Assembly (NCBI GenBank): GCA_963735175.1
Contig: CAVTJX010000009.1
Location: 57,709-121,708 of the forward strand
Origin: CAVTJX01 sp963735175
GTDB taxonomy: Bacteria; Electryoneota; RPQS01
Reading direction: 5' to 3'
DNA length: 64,000 nucleotides
Shown: piece by piece, positions 1-9,186 of the stretch
Position numbering within the stretch: the stretch's first letter is position 1
Layout: every line of letters starts with the position of its first letter
Program-made: the position numbers and the translations under genes
The notes under the pieces: generated by a model
The model's database searches: none
What the model was told of the DNA's origin: nothing
Seen by the model: the letters and a program-made list of their open reading frames with translations, nothing else

Positions 1-2
1 CC

Positions 3-209
3 GGGAAGAAGTGGCGCATCGCCCGCGTACTGAATGCGACACCCGAATCGCTCAGTTATCTCGGCGATCTTGGGATGACGCTCGGCGCGCGAGTGGAGGT
101 GGTGGCCGTACCATTACATGACGAAATTCTGCATCTCAAGGTCGAAGGCCGGGCAATCGCCCTGGGCAAGTCCCTCGCTGCCCAAATATTGCTCGAGCCC
201 CGCCGTTAA
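3..209 (+). CDS. DtxR/MntR-family metal regulator, C-terminal FeoA-like domain (partial)
   Basis: The open frame from the window edge to TAA encodes 68 residues, beginning GKKWRIARVLNATPES and continuing LSYLGDLGMTLGARVEVV. This is the SH3-like FeoA fold found at the C-terminus of DtxR/MntR/IdeR repressors, where it supports metal-dependent DNA binding. The N-terminal winged helix and dimerisation domain lie outside the window. A stand-alone FeoA is possible, but the next gene is an NRAMP metal transporter, and a MntR-type repressor beside its target transporter is a common arrangement. The family call rests on the domain pattern; the regulatory link is inference. Confidence 0.7.
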   Translation, partial: GKKWRIARVLNATPESLSYLGDLGMTLGARVEVVAVPLHDEILHLKVEGRAIALGKSLAAQILLEPRR

Positions 210-252
210 CCGGAATCGTCAGGATGGAAACGCTAATTCTATGTACGCGGTG

Positions 253-313
253 GCGACTCTCCAGAGTCGCCCCTCTTGGCATCCTTACAGACGGGTGACT
301 CTGGAGAGTCACC
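253..313. repeat. Pair of CTCTCCAGAG-core palindromes
   Basis: Two short palindromes sit 23 bp apart: an 18-bp one at 253-270 (GCGACTCT-CC-AGAGTCGC) and a 20-bp one at 294-313 (GGTGACTCT-GG-AGAGTCACC). A related, partly decayed copy (GTGACTCTCC) is at about 12034-12052. They lie between the regulator and the transporter, so they could be a repeat family or an operator pair for the metal regulator. Recurrence elsewhere favours a repeat. Confidence 0.6.
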
Positions 314-376
314 ACGGCGGTCAAGTATTCGCGATCTTTTCATCCTTCACACTTTTTACTTCATACTTTCATCCCC

Positions 377-2305
377 ATGTCTCACAATCCTTCTTCCATC
401 CCGTCGCTGTCGGAAGTCCATCGCTCGGTCAGTATTCCCGATAAGATGAGCATGCTCAAGCGGCTGCTCGCCTTTGTCGGGCCGGCCTACCTCGTCAGCG
501 TCGGCTACATGGATCCGGGCAACTGGGCCACCGACATCGAGGGCGGTTCGCGCTTCGGCTACCAATTGCTGTGGGTGCTGCTGATGAGCAACCTCATGGC
601 GGTGGTATTGCAGACGCTGTGCGCGCGGCTTGGTCTCGTCACCCGCAGCGACCTCGCCCAGGCGTGCCGCGACTCGTACCCCCGCGCCGTGGGCTTTGTG
701 CTCTGGATCCTCTGCGAAATCGCCATCGCCGCCTGCGACCTCGCCGAAGTGCTGGGCACGGCCATCGGCCTTAATCTGCTCTTCGGCATTCCGCTGCTCA
801 TCGGCGTCGTCGTCACCGCGGCGGACGTGCTGCTGCTGCTCTTCTTCCAGCATCTCGGCATTCGCAAGGTGGAAGCGTTTATTCTTGCGATGATCACCGT
901 GGTCGGTGCGTGCATGCTGCTGGAAGTCTTTTTGGCGAAGCCCGAGTGGGCGGGCGTGTTGGGCGGCTTTGTTCCCCGGCTTTCAGGCGAGAGCCTCTAC
1001 GTCGCCATCGGCATCATCGGCGCCACCGTCATGCCGCACAACCTCTATCTGCATTCGGCTCTCGTGCAGACGCGGGCCGTGGGCAACTCGCGCGCGAAGA
1101 TCGCCCAGGCCTGCAAGTACAATCTCATCGACTCCGCCGTGGCCCTCAACGCGGCGTTCTTCGTCAACGCGGCGATCCTCATCGTCAGCGCCGCCGTCTT
1201 TTACAGTCGCGGGCAGGTGGTGACGGAAATCGGCCAGGCCCATAGCCTGCTGGCGCCGCTGCTCGGCACCGCCGTTGCGTCTACGGCTTTCGGCGTCGCG
1301 CTTTTATTCAGCGGGCAGAGTTCCACGCTGACCGGCACGCTCGCCGGACAGGTGGTGATGGAGGGCTTCATAAGATTCCACATGCGGCCCTGGGTGCGGC
1401 GGCTGATCACGCGCTCGCTGGCGATCATTCCCGCCGCCATTACCATTGCCATCATGGGTGGACGGGGCACTTACAGCCTGCTCATTCTCTCGCAGGTGAT
1501 CCTTTCGCTGCAACTGCCGTTCGCCGTGATTCCGCTGATTCACTTCACCAGCGACCGGCGCAAGATGGGCGAATTTGCCAATCGCCTCTGGGTCAAGCTG
1601 CTCGCCTGGGCCATTGCGTTAGTTATCGTGAGCTTGAATATCCGCCTCGTTTGGGGAGTATTGTCGGAGTGGATTTCCAATGCGGGAGACAATGCCGTGT
1701 GGATTGAACTGCTCATCATCCCGGTGGTGCTCGCGCTGGGGGGACTGCTGCTCTACCTCGTGTTCGGTCCCTTCGCCCGCGAATGGTACAAGCGCACAGG
1801 GACCGGTGAAGAGCCTACTTTCAGCGCCGCGGACCTCGCTACGCCGTCTTTCCAGCGCATTGGCGTCGCCCTCGAGGCCACGAACCGCGACCGCGCGATT
1901 CTTGCCCAGGCCGTACCCATGGCGCGTCAGCACGACGCCGAACTTGTGTTGCTGCACATCGCCGAGGGCATGGGTCCGCGTTTCTGGCGCGATGAATCAC
2001 AGGACGAAGAAGTGCGTTCCGATCAGGCGTATCTCGACCGCCTGACGGCCGAACTCGCCGCCCTCGGCCTGCGCGTGCAGAATGTCCTCGGTTTCGGCGA
2101 ACCGGCGAAAGAGATTGTCCGCCTCGCTGCCGAACAGAAATTGAACCTGCTCGTGCTCGGCACGCACGGGCATCGCTTCCCGATGGACCTGATCTTCGGC
2201 GCCACCGCCACCCGCGTGCGCCACCAGCTCAAGATCCCGGTTTTTATGGTTCGCACCGACATGAAGAAGGCCACCAAAGAGCCTGTTGATCTTCCTCCCA
2301 AATAG
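377..2305 (+). CDS. NRAMP divalent metal (Mn/Fe) transporter fused to a universal stress protein domain
   Basis: A 642-residue proton-coupled transporter of the inner membrane for Mn(II) or Fe(II). Both NRAMP metal-site motifs are visible: DPGN at residues 46-49 in the first helix and MPHN at about 219-222 in helix 6. About eleven hydrophobic helices end near residue 460. A cytoplasmic universal stress protein domain follows (about 490-632), with the nucleotide-loop pattern G-x2-G-x9-G starting at GTHGH near residue 594; the last position is GA rather than GS/GT. Plain MntH is about 410-440 residues, so the extra length is the USP fusion. The start has no clear Shine-Dalgarno; instead a TTTTCATCC...TTTCATCCCC pyrimidine tract precedes ATG. 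The neighbouring DtxR/MntR-type regulator suggests metal-responsive control. Confidence 0.93.
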   Translation: MSHNPSSIPSLSEVHRSVSIPDKMSMLKRLLAFVGPAYLVSVGYMDPGNWATDIEGGSRFGYQLLWVLLMSNLMAVVLQTLCARLGLVTRSDLAQACRDSYPRAVGFVLWILCEIAIAACDLAEVLGTAIGLNLLFGIPLLIGVVVTAADVLLLLFFQHLGIRKVEAFILAMITVVGACMLLEVFLAKPEWAGVLGGFVPRLSGESLYVAIGIIGATVMPHNLYLHSALVQTRAVGNSRAKIAQACKYNLIDSAVALNAAFFVNAAILIVSAAVFYSRGQVVTEIGQAHSLLAPLLGTAVASTAFGVALLFSGQSSTLTGTLAGQVVMEGFIRFHMRPWVRRLITRSLAIIPAAITIAIMGGRGTYSLLILSQVILSLQLPFAVIPLIHFTSDRRKMGEFANRLWVKLLAWAIALVIVSLNIRLVWGVLSEWISNAGDNAVWIELLIIPVVLALGGLLLYLVFGPFAREWYKRTGTGEEPTFSAADLATPSFQRIGVALEATNRDRAILAQAVPMARQHDAELVLLHIAEGMGPRFWRDESQDEEVRSDQAYLDRLTAELAALGLRVQNVLGFGEPAKEIVRLAAEQKLNLLVLGTHGHRFPMDLIFGATATRVRHQLKIPVFMVRTDMKKATKEPVDLPPK

Positions 2306-2379
2306 CGAATATGGAAGCGGGGGTTGCCGCGACGCTGTGAGTTTTCCCTGTTCCAACCAGATCGCCATCCGAGGTGCCG

Positions 2380-3336
2380 ATGAATACTCATTATGATCGC
2401 AATCCCTATTATGCCGGCCATGCAATGCCGGCAGCTTTGCGGGCGCTCGTCATAGCCGTGGCGGTGATGGGCAGTCTGTTTCTCCCTCAGAAATCTGCCT
2501 GTGCTATGGTTTATCGGCTGACAATTTCGCCTGGGGGAAATGGCGGCGTTGACTGCGTAGATACTACGGAGGGTTGTGTCAATGGCTTTATCGTCGGCAT
2601 GCACCCAGCGATCATCGTAAGCATATTACCGATTGGAAGAAAGGTAGATTCCACGGACTATGTGGGGATCCCCGACACGACATGGCCCATAGGAATGAAC
2701 ATCAGTGCCGGTTACTATCTGCAAAGTGATACGAACTTCGTTGCAGATTCGGATTTGCTGCGACAACTAAAATTGCAGTATTACACGGATAGCTTTCAGG
2801 CAACGTGGGATCGGCGCTGGCGGGAAACCGGAAAGGTACCACATGGGGAAGACCTGCTTGCACCTCAGTTTTGTTTCCGATACTATCTGCCCGAGGCGTT
2901 GGGGGGGAAGCGGATTTGTTTTCAGGTGACCTACGCCAGCACGCGCTACGGCGATCTTCGCCCAGGCAAATCGGCCTGTGTGAGGGTCTTTCGCCCCTGC
3001 AGCGCCACTGATAGTGAGCGGGTGCGTTGGGATTATGCGGATTATTGGCACGCACTTCGGGATTGGCCCCGGCTGCTTACTGTTACGGATTCCCTCGCCA
3101 CTCTCGGGACTACTGGCGTCATCATGCTGGGCCGCGCATCCAGCGCCGCAGAGAGGTTAGGACAATACGATCGAGCCGTCGCCTATCTGGACACATGCTT
3201 CGCCCGTTTCGGGACATTCACCCCTGGTCTGGGTGGAGCACCTGGTTCGAATGGTCCGGCCGACAGTCTGCTGTATAAGCGGAGGCGCGAAGAATTAATC
3301 CAAGCCAAGTCAACGACTGGGCAACATCCCCGCTGA
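2380..3336 (+). CDS. Hypothetical secreted protein
   Basis: A 318-residue protein that I do not recognise. An N-terminal hydrophobic segment (about residues 20-42, ALRALVIAVAVMGSLFL, then a SACA cleavage-like site) suggests export. The mature part has a few cysteines (VDCVDTTEGC, PQFCFRYY, SACVRVF, PCSA) that could form disulfides outside the cytoplasm, and a helical C-terminal third. I chose ATG at 2380 over the GTG at 2374 because GAGG at 2371-2374 lies at proper spacing only for the ATG. No CTD is present, so it is not an obvious T9SS substrate. It stands alone, followed by a terminator shared with the convergent Hsp20 gene. Confidence 0.65.
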   Translation: MNTHYDRNPYYAGHAMPAALRALVIAVAVMGSLFLPQKSACAMVYRLTISPGGNGGVDCVDTTEGCVNGFIVGMHPAIIVSILPIGRKVDSTDYVGIPDTTWPIGMNISAGYYLQSDTNFVADSDLLRQLKLQYYTDSFQATWDRRWRETGKVPHGEDLLAPQFCFRYYLPEALGGKRICFQVTYASTRYGDLRPGKSACVRVFRPCSATDSERVRWDYADYWHALRDWPRLLTVTDSLATLGTTGVIMLGRASSAAERLGQYDRAVAYLDTCFARFGTFTPGLGGAPGSNGPADSLLYKRRREELIQAKSTTGQHPR

Positions 3337-3428
3337 CTAAAGTGAGGAGACAACGCCCTCTTCGGTATGCCATCAGCACGCGGATTTTCCCTCTGTACCG
3401 GCGAGGAATATCGAAGAGGGGGCCCACA

Positions 3429-3463
3429 AAAAAGTGCAAGGCCGAAACCTTGCGCTTTTGTTA
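3429..3463. terminator. Bidirectional intrinsic terminator
   Basis: The hairpin GCAAGG-CCGAAA-CCTTGC has A-runs on its left side and T-runs on its right side (AAAAAAGTGC...GCGCTTTTGTT). It sits between two convergent genes and can serve both strands. Confidence 0.75.
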
Positions 3464-3548
3464 AATCGGACCATCACAAGCCAATTACGTCCGTGACTGC
3501 TCGCTGCCATCGGTGGGGCTCGGCATGCCCGGTCCCTGCCCGTGCTTT

Positions 3549-4022
3549 TCAGGAGCCACTTGGCCGTGTGTGCGACTCGATGGCGATCTGCCGGCTAATT
3601 CCTTCCTCGGCCTTGGGCAGAATAATGTGGAGTACGCCGTCCTCAAACTCAGCACGCACATCATCAACACGGATTGTGGATGGCAGTCTGAAGCTACGTT
3701 CAAAGTGGCCGAAGTTACGCTCGACCCGCAGTACGTTGTCTTTATCCTCCTTCGTTTCCTGCCATTTGTCGCCCGAGACCGTCAGCACATGGCTATGCAG
3801 CATGAGCCGCACATCGTCCTGCCGTACACCCGGCAGTTCGGCATGAATTTCAAAGCCGTCGGGGTTTTCGGTGATGTCCACGTTTGGCCCCCATGGCATT
3901 ACTTCCTCGTCGCTGGTCGTAGAGAAATCGTCCATTACCCGCGACAACGAGGGCCAGTTGTCAAACCCGCACCCAAAGGGGCTGAGGTCTGCACTGCGGG
4001 GTCTCCATCGCGTTACCGTCAT
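3549..4022 (-). CDS. Hsp20 / alpha-crystallin small heat-shock protein
   Basis: A 157-residue cytosolic holdase chaperone. The alpha-crystallin domain covers about residues 45-145: it opens PNVDITENPDGFEIHAELPG, has the beta-strand stretch FGHFERSFRLP, and carries the typical GVLHIILPK near the C-terminus. Length matches the Hsp20 family. The N-terminal arm ends with an acidic and Trp-containing stretch. On its strand a TATAAT box lies at 4045-4050, but no convincing -35 element is seen at the right distance, so it may depend on another sigma factor or an activator. It is monocistronic and ends at the terminator near 3440. Confidence 0.93.
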   Translation of the reverse strand: MTVTRWRPRSADLSPFGCGFDNWPSLSRVMDDFSTTSDEEVMPWGPNVDITENPDGFEIHAELPGVRQDDVRLMLHSHVLTVSGDKWQETKEDKDNVLRVERNFGHFERSFRLPSTIRVDDVRAEFEDGVLHIILPKAEEGISRQIAIESHTRPSGS

Positions 4023-4191
4023 AAGTAAATGTCTAACCGTTTTAATTATAGCATTTTGTAAATCTTACCGGACACTCATTGCGGGCCACGAGCGTCGGAA
4101 CTCTGCCCAAACGCTTGCATCTTCCATCGCCGGGGCGTATATTTCTGTTTTCCGCTGATATCCCCACCTGCGAACCCCTCGGAGTTCTGCT

Positions 4192-4968
4192 ATGACCACC
4201 ACCAAGCACTGCCCCCACTGCTTGAAGCGCATCCCTTTCCGCAAACGTTTCCGCAAACGCTGCCCCTTCTGCTTTAAGGCCTTTCGACGGCATAGCGCGG
4301 CTTCGGATCGCGGTGTCATCGGCTTGTGGCTGGAAGACCGCAACAGCGTTTTCTGGTTTTTCATCCTCACGATCGTGCTCGTGCTTGCCGCCGTGACGAT
4401 GCAGATTGCGGGCAATCCCGATTTAATCAACTTCATCGACGCGCACTACTACTGGTTTTTCCTTTCCATCGGTTTTCTTTCCATGTACGCCTCCGCGGTC
4501 AGTCGCATATATTTTCCGCTGCTGCTGGATGCGCCGAAAATCCTGCGCCGCGAACGCACCGCCATCCGCCAGTATAAAATTCTGACCAGCGTCGGCTTGC
4601 TCCTGGGAATTCCCTTCGCCATGATTTTCGTCGGTGTGGATGGCATCTGGGAGTCTTTTCTCGGGACCGCCTTTCTGTTCGTCGTTCCGATGACGCTGCT
4701 CTGGGCTTATCATGCGCTCACACTCACGGAGGAGGATTACGAGGACCAGCGCGTCTGGAGCTTTCTGCAGGAACTCGGCGCGGACAGCCGCCTCGAACAC
4801 CGCCACCACGCGTACTTTGTGCTCGTCGGTTTGCCACTGGCCGGATTGATCTTCTTTTATTTCCTGACGCATCCCTGGCTGGCCAACGCGCTCAAGGAAT
4901 CCGTGGATTCCGGCCTGATCTCCATGTTCCGCGAACTCTGGCAACGCACCGGCGGCCGTGGCCAATAA
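4192..4968 (+). CDS. Zinc-ribbon multi-pass membrane protein of unknown function
   Basis: A 258-residue protein. The first 30 residues hold CPHC and CPFC pairs separated by a Lys/Arg-rich knuckle, a typical zinc-ribbon arrangement placed at the cytoplasmic N-terminus. The rest has about five hydrophobic segments (near residues 58-80, 86-105, 130-150, 158-175 and 205-225), so it is an inner-membrane protein. The basic ribbon could bind nucleic acid or anionic lipid; no catalytic motif is seen. I do not recognise a family. ATG 4192 fits because the zinc ribbon begins within ten residues of it. The gene is not closely packed with its neighbours. Confidence 0.6.
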   Translation: MTTTKHCPHCLKRIPFRKRFRKRCPFCFKAFRRHSAASDRGVIGLWLEDRNSVFWFFILTIVLVLAAVTMQIAGNPDLINFIDAHYYWFFLSIGFLSMYASAVSRIYFPLLLDAPKILRRERTAIRQYKILTSVGLLLGIPFAMIFVGVDGIWESFLGTAFLFVVPMTLLWAYHALTLTEEDYEDQRVWSFLQELGADSRLEHRHHAYFVLVGLPLAGLIFFYFLTHPWLANALKESVDSGLISMFRELWQRTGGRGQ

Positions 4969-4970
4969 AG

Positions 4971-4990
4971 CAGCGTGCGACGCTGCACCC
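4971..4990. repeat. AGCAGCG...CGCTGC palindrome
   Basis: The near-palindrome AGCAGCGTGCGACGCTGCA directly follows the stop codon of the membrane-protein gene. A very similar one (AGCAGCGCACGCGCGCTGC, about 17074-17094) directly follows the groEL stop. Both may be short 3'-end hairpins of one repeat family. Confidence 0.5.
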
Positions 4991-5234
4991 GGGCGCGTGC
5001 CCCGTTGATTGTCGCGCGCTTCGCGCAGGCTGATGTCTTCGCGCCGCCGGGCGGCCACTCCGAAGGCCGCCGTCGGCAGGAAAATCGCTGCGCCGCCACC
5101 GCCGCGCGGGGTCTAACGTGAGTGCGAACTATCGAAACGGGACGAACAGGACCCCGCCGCAAATCAATCCATGTCTCAATCCGCTGGGCGCGACTCACCA
5201 TCGCGCCCGTTTACCTTACGCAAGGGAGCGTTTC

Positions 5235-7263
5235 ATGCCCGTGCCGCGCACACCGCAGAACCAACGTGTTCAGGCCAGCGATTTCGCCCTGCTGAAGCAT
5301 CCCCGTGCCCTCGCGCTCTCGCCCGACGGCGCACTGCTTGCCTACACCCTCCAGTGGTGCGACTACGACCGGCGCAAGTGCTTTGCCAATCTTCATCTGC
5401 TCAATACCGCTAAAGGCGAATCGCGGCAATGGACCTTCGGCGAGCATACCGACCGCAATCCCGTGTGGTCCGCCGATGGCAAGCGCCTCGCTTTCTGCCG
5501 CCGCGATCAGGGTCTCGATAAGCTCTTCATCTTCGCCCGCGATGGCGGCGAGCCCACGCTCGTCTTCAAGACTCTCGGCAGTCTCGGCGGCATCCGCTGG
5601 GCTGAGGACGATCAGGCGCTCATCGTCCGTTTCCGCGAGGCCGATCCCGACACCGACGCCGAAAAAGCGGTTGCCGAGGGCAGCGAGCCGGAGGTCAAGG
5701 CGCCCGCGGTGCGCAAGATCACACGCCTCGCCTACCGCTTCGACGGCGAAGGCTTCTTGCCTGCGGACCGCTGGCATCTGTGCCGCCTCGATCTGCAGAC
5801 CCTGGCTTTTGAATCACTCACGCGCGGCAAGGCCGATGTTACGCAGTTCAATGTCTCTCCCGATGGCCAATGCGTGGCTTACGTTACGAATCTCCATCGC
5901 GACCCCGATCTGCACCCCTTCCACGAACAGATCCTGCTGCTCGACCTGCAAACGCGGCGGGCGAAATCCGTGGACGTGCCCTTCGGCGAAAAGCATTGCG
6001 TGGCTTTCAGTCCCAATGGCCGCTACCTCGTTTACCTCGGCCACCACAATCTGCACGACTGTTGGGGTGTGGAGCCGGTGCATCCGTGGCTCATCGATTT
6101 GAAAAGCGGCAAGTCACGGAATCTCACGCCCGGCTTCGACCGTCAGCCCGGTGACCATACTATCGGCGATCTGGGTTATGGCACCGGTTCGCCGGGGGTC
6201 TTCTGGAGCGCCGACAGCCGCGCGATCTATTACCAGATCACCGCTGAAGGCGACACCTACCTCGCGCGCGCGACGCTCACCTCCGGCGCGCCCGAGCGTG
6301 TCGGGTCGAATCCCGGTCAGGTGGCGCTGCTCCACGCTGTGGGCAAGCGCCTCGCGCTCCTCGATGTTGGTTACAACAACCTCGGCGAGATCCATTTCTG
6401 CGAGGACACCAACGCAAAGCGCGTCGCCTTTCGCTCGCTGGCTGCTTTCAATCGCGACTATCTCGCGGCGCGCGCGTTCGGCAAGATCCGCGAAGTCCAT
6501 TTCAAATCCGCCGACCGCACACGGCTGCACGGTTGGGTCTGGCTGCCGCCGGATTTCAACCCGCGCAAAAAATATCCCGCGATCCTCGAAGTGCACGGCG
6601 GCCCGCGTACACAATATGGCCGCGTGTTTTTCCATGAGATGCACTACCTCGCCGCGCAGGGGTATGTGGTCTTCACCACTAATCCGCGCGGCTCGCAGGG
6701 CTATGGCGCGGAGTTCGCGGGCGCCATCGCCGGAAACAAGTGGGGTACCGTCGACTTCGACGACATCATGGCCGCCGCCGACTGGCTTGAAGCGCAGCCC
6801 TTCGTCGAACAAAAAGCGCATCGGCATCACCGGCGGGAGCTATGGCGGCTACATGACCAACCTCGCCGTGGGCCGCACACACCGCTTCCGCGCCGCCGTT
6901 ACCCAGCGCTCCGTCGTCGACTTGAACACCTTTGCCGGCACTTCCGACATCGGTTACATCGACAACTACGAGTTCGGCAAGTATTACTGGGAAGACCCCG
7001 CCGGCTACGCGAAGATGTCGCCGCTGACTTATGCGAATAACATCCGCACGCCGCTGCTCATCCTCCACAACGAAAGCGACTACCGCTGCGCCATCGAGCA
7101 GGCCGAGCAGCTCTTCGCGCGGCTAAAAATTCTCGGCAAGGCCCCCGTGGAATTCTGGCGCTTCCCCGAGGAACCCCACGGCATGTCCCGCTCCGGCCGT
7201 CCCGACCGCCGCGTCATCCGCTTAGAAGGCATCGCCCAGTGGTTCAAACAGTGGATGAAATAA
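5235..7263 (+). CDS. S9-family prolyl oligopeptidase / acylaminoacyl peptidase (frame break near 6806-6815)
   Basis: About 675 residues when the two frames are joined. The N-terminal three fifths form the beta-propeller, with repeated SPDGALLAY, SADGKRLAF, SPNGRYLVY and SADSRAIYY blades. The C-terminal alpha/beta-hydrolase has the nucleophile motif GGSYGGY (Ser codon at about 6838), the acid in NESDYRC and the histidine in EPHG, so the catalytic triad is complete. It would cleave short peptides or blocked N-termini; no signal peptide is seen, so it is probably cytosolic. ATG 5235 is chosen because AAGGGAG precedes it at good spacing. The frame changes by one extra base between FV and KKRIGITGG, without loss of conserved residues, which suggests sequence error rather than decay. 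Confidence 0.9.
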
Positions 7264-7304
7264 CCACAATATTCTCGTATTCGTCTCTGTTCCGCTTTCA
7301 ATTT

Positions 7305-7322
7305 CTAGCGGCGGCCTCCGGC
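7305..7322. repeat. GCGGCCTCCGGCCGTC palindrome
   Basis: The short palindrome GGCGGCCTCCGGCCGTC follows the peptidase stop. A near-identical one, GGCGGCCTCTGGCCGTC, lies at about 17862-17877 in the groEL-downstream island. It is a third recurrent intergenic palindrome type. Confidence 0.45.
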
Positions 7323-7452
7323 CGTCACCTGAATCGATCGAGGACCGAATATCGTTGTCTGCTGGCAGAACCTCCGCACCGACCCGCGCCTCCTGAAATT
7401 GACCGCTCCATTCACCGTTTAAAACGCAACGTAAGCAGAGTAAAATCATTCG

Positions 7453-8449
7453 ATGCATACCCGCCAACTCGGCAATAGCGACTTACATCTGACGGAAATC
7501 GGCTTCGGCGCGTGGGCCATCGGCGGCGGCGACTGGTCCTTCGGCTGGGGACCGCAGGACGACCGCGACTCCGTCGGATGCCATCCATAAAGCGCTCGAC
7601 CTCGGCATCAACTGGATTGACACCGCCGCCGTTTACGGCCTCGGCCACGGCGAGGAAATCGTCGCGCAAGCCCTCGCGGGCCGCAAGGACGTGATCATCG
7701 CCACCAAGTGCTCGCTCGTATGGGATGAGCAGCGCAAGATTCACGACAATCTCCGCGCGGCAAGTGTGCTGCGCGAATGCGAGGCCAGCTTGCGCCGCTT
7801 GAAAACCGACGCCGTCGACCTCTACCAGATCCACTGGCCCAACGACGACGCGCACATCGAAGAAGGCTGGGAGGCCATCGGCAAACTCATCGCGCAGGGC
7901 AAGGTTCGCTATGGCGGCGTGTCGAATTTCCATTACGACATGACGCACATGCAGCGCGCGCAGACCGTGCGCCCCATCACCTCGCTGCAGTCCGAATACA
8001 ATCTGCTGCGCCGCTATCCCGAGCGCGAGCCATTCGATTATCTGCGCGAGAACCGGATTGGCTTCCTCGCCTACGGCCCGATGGCGGCGGGCCTGCTCAG
8101 CGGCAAATACAGCCCGGCCCGTGTGGCCAGCACCGACTGGCGCCGCCGCAATCCCGAGCACAAGGTGCCGAATCTCTTTATCAATCTCGATTTCGTGGAA
8201 GCGTTGCGCGTCATTGCCGGTAAATATGACAAGACCGTCGCGCAGCTTGTCATCGCCTGGGTGCTGCGCCGCGATGAGGTAACGAGCGCCATCGTCGGCG
8301 CCCGCCGCCCCGACCAGATCGCCGAAACCGTCGGCGGAGCAGGGTGGACCATCGCCGACGAAGACCTCGCCCACATCGACGAACTCCTGCTCGAACGCAA
8401 GAAACGCGTCCGCGCCGAGCCCGCCGGCTTCCTCCACCCGCAGGAATAG
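7453..8449 (+). CDS. Aldo/keto reductase (frame break at 7576-7577)
   Basis: About 331 residues after removing one extra G. This is a TIM-barrel NADPH-dependent oxidoreductase of the AKR superfamily. The N-terminus TRQLGNSDLHLTEIGFGAWA is typical, and the catalytic tetrad is seen as Asp and Tyr in WIDTAAVYGLG, Lys in IIATKCS and His in LYQIHWPND. The C-terminal cofactor region includes SAIVGARRPDQI. ATG 7453 gives the correct N-terminus, but its frame meets a stop at about 7590; skipping one G at 7576-7577 restores SVDAIHKALDLGIN. The substrate cannot be told. It is followed closely by the tag gene and they may be co-transcribed. Confidence 0.9.
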
Positions 8450-8493
8450 CGCGGTTTGTTTCTCATTTCTGATTTCTAATTTCTATTTCTTCC

Positions 8494-9072
8494 ATGCCCA
8501 AATCCATCACCCGCTGCGCCTGGCCGAATGACGACCCGCTGATGCTCGCCTATCACGATGACGAGTGGGGCGTGCCCGTCCACGACGACCGCAAGCTGTT
8601 CGAGTTCATGGTGCTCGACGCCGTGCAGGCCGGGCTCTCGTGGCGCACCGTGCTCTACAAGCGCGAGAATTATCGCCAGGCGTTCCACAATTTCGATCCG
8701 AAGAAGGTCGCCAAGTTCACGGACAAGGATCTCGCGCGCCTGCTCACCGACGCGGGCCTTGTGCGCAACCGCCTGAAGATGGCCGCGATCATTAAGAATG
8801 CCAAGTGCTTTCTCGAGGTGCAGAAGGAGTTCGGCAGCTTCGACGCCTTCATCTGGCAGTTCACGCGCGGCAAGACCGCTCCGCAACCGCTGGAAAGACG
8901 ATGTCCGAAATCCCGGCGCTCAAGCGCCGAGGCCGAAGAGATGAGCCGCGAACTCAAGCGCCGCGGCTTCAGCTTCGTCGGCCCCACCATCTGCTACGCC
9001 TTCATGCAGGCCGCCGGCATGGTCAACGACCACACCACCGACTGCTTCCGCTACAAGCAAGTGTCCAAGTAG
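8494..9072 (+). CDS. tag: DNA-3-methyladenine glycosylase I (internal frame breaks)
   Basis: A base-excision-repair enzyme that removes 3-methyladenine. Zinc ligands characteristic of Tag are visible: Cys in TRCAWPNDDP, His in AYHDDEWG and the C-terminal His and Cys in NDHTTDCFR. GLSWRTVLYKRENYRQAF and GFSFVGPTICYAFMQA are near-diagnostic. Length of 192 residues matches the family. Between about 8880 and 8940 the expected NRWKTMSEIPAL reads in other frames; three single extra bases spaced over 55 bp would explain it and restore the frame by themselves. The leader CATTTCTGATTTCTAATTTC directly before the ATG is pyrimidine-rich and near-tandem, with no Shine-Dalgarno site. Confidence 0.9.
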   Translation: MPKSITRCAWPNDDPLMLAYHDDEWGVPVHDDRKLFEFMVLDAVQAGLSWRTVLYKRENYRQAFHNFDPKKVAKFTDKDLARLLTDAGLVRNRLKMAAIIKNAKCFLEVQKEFGSFDAFIWQFTRGKTAPQPLERRCPKSRRSSAEAEEMSRELKRRGFSFVGPTICYAFMQAAGMVNDHTTDCFRYKQVSK

Positions 9073-9076
9073 CACA

Positions 9077-9104
9077 AGAAAAGCCCCACCCGCTAAGGTG
9101 AGGC
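9077..9104 (-). terminator. Intrinsic terminator for the PNGase F-like gene
   Basis: On the minus strand the stem GCCTCACC/GGTGGGGC with a TTAGC loop is followed by TTTTCTT. It lies just downstream of the minus-strand gene and overlaps the end region of tag. Confidence 0.55.
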
Positions 9105-9186
9105 TTAAATTCAGCCATCGAACAACCCAGCCTGCGCGCAGCGCGCGGAAATCACCGCGTTCCAGCGTTCGGATTGAACGTCACGT

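Noticed and set aside
118..444. 108-codon frame across the regulator end and the NRAMP start
   Set aside because: Overlaps two real genes in another frame and has no recognisable domain.
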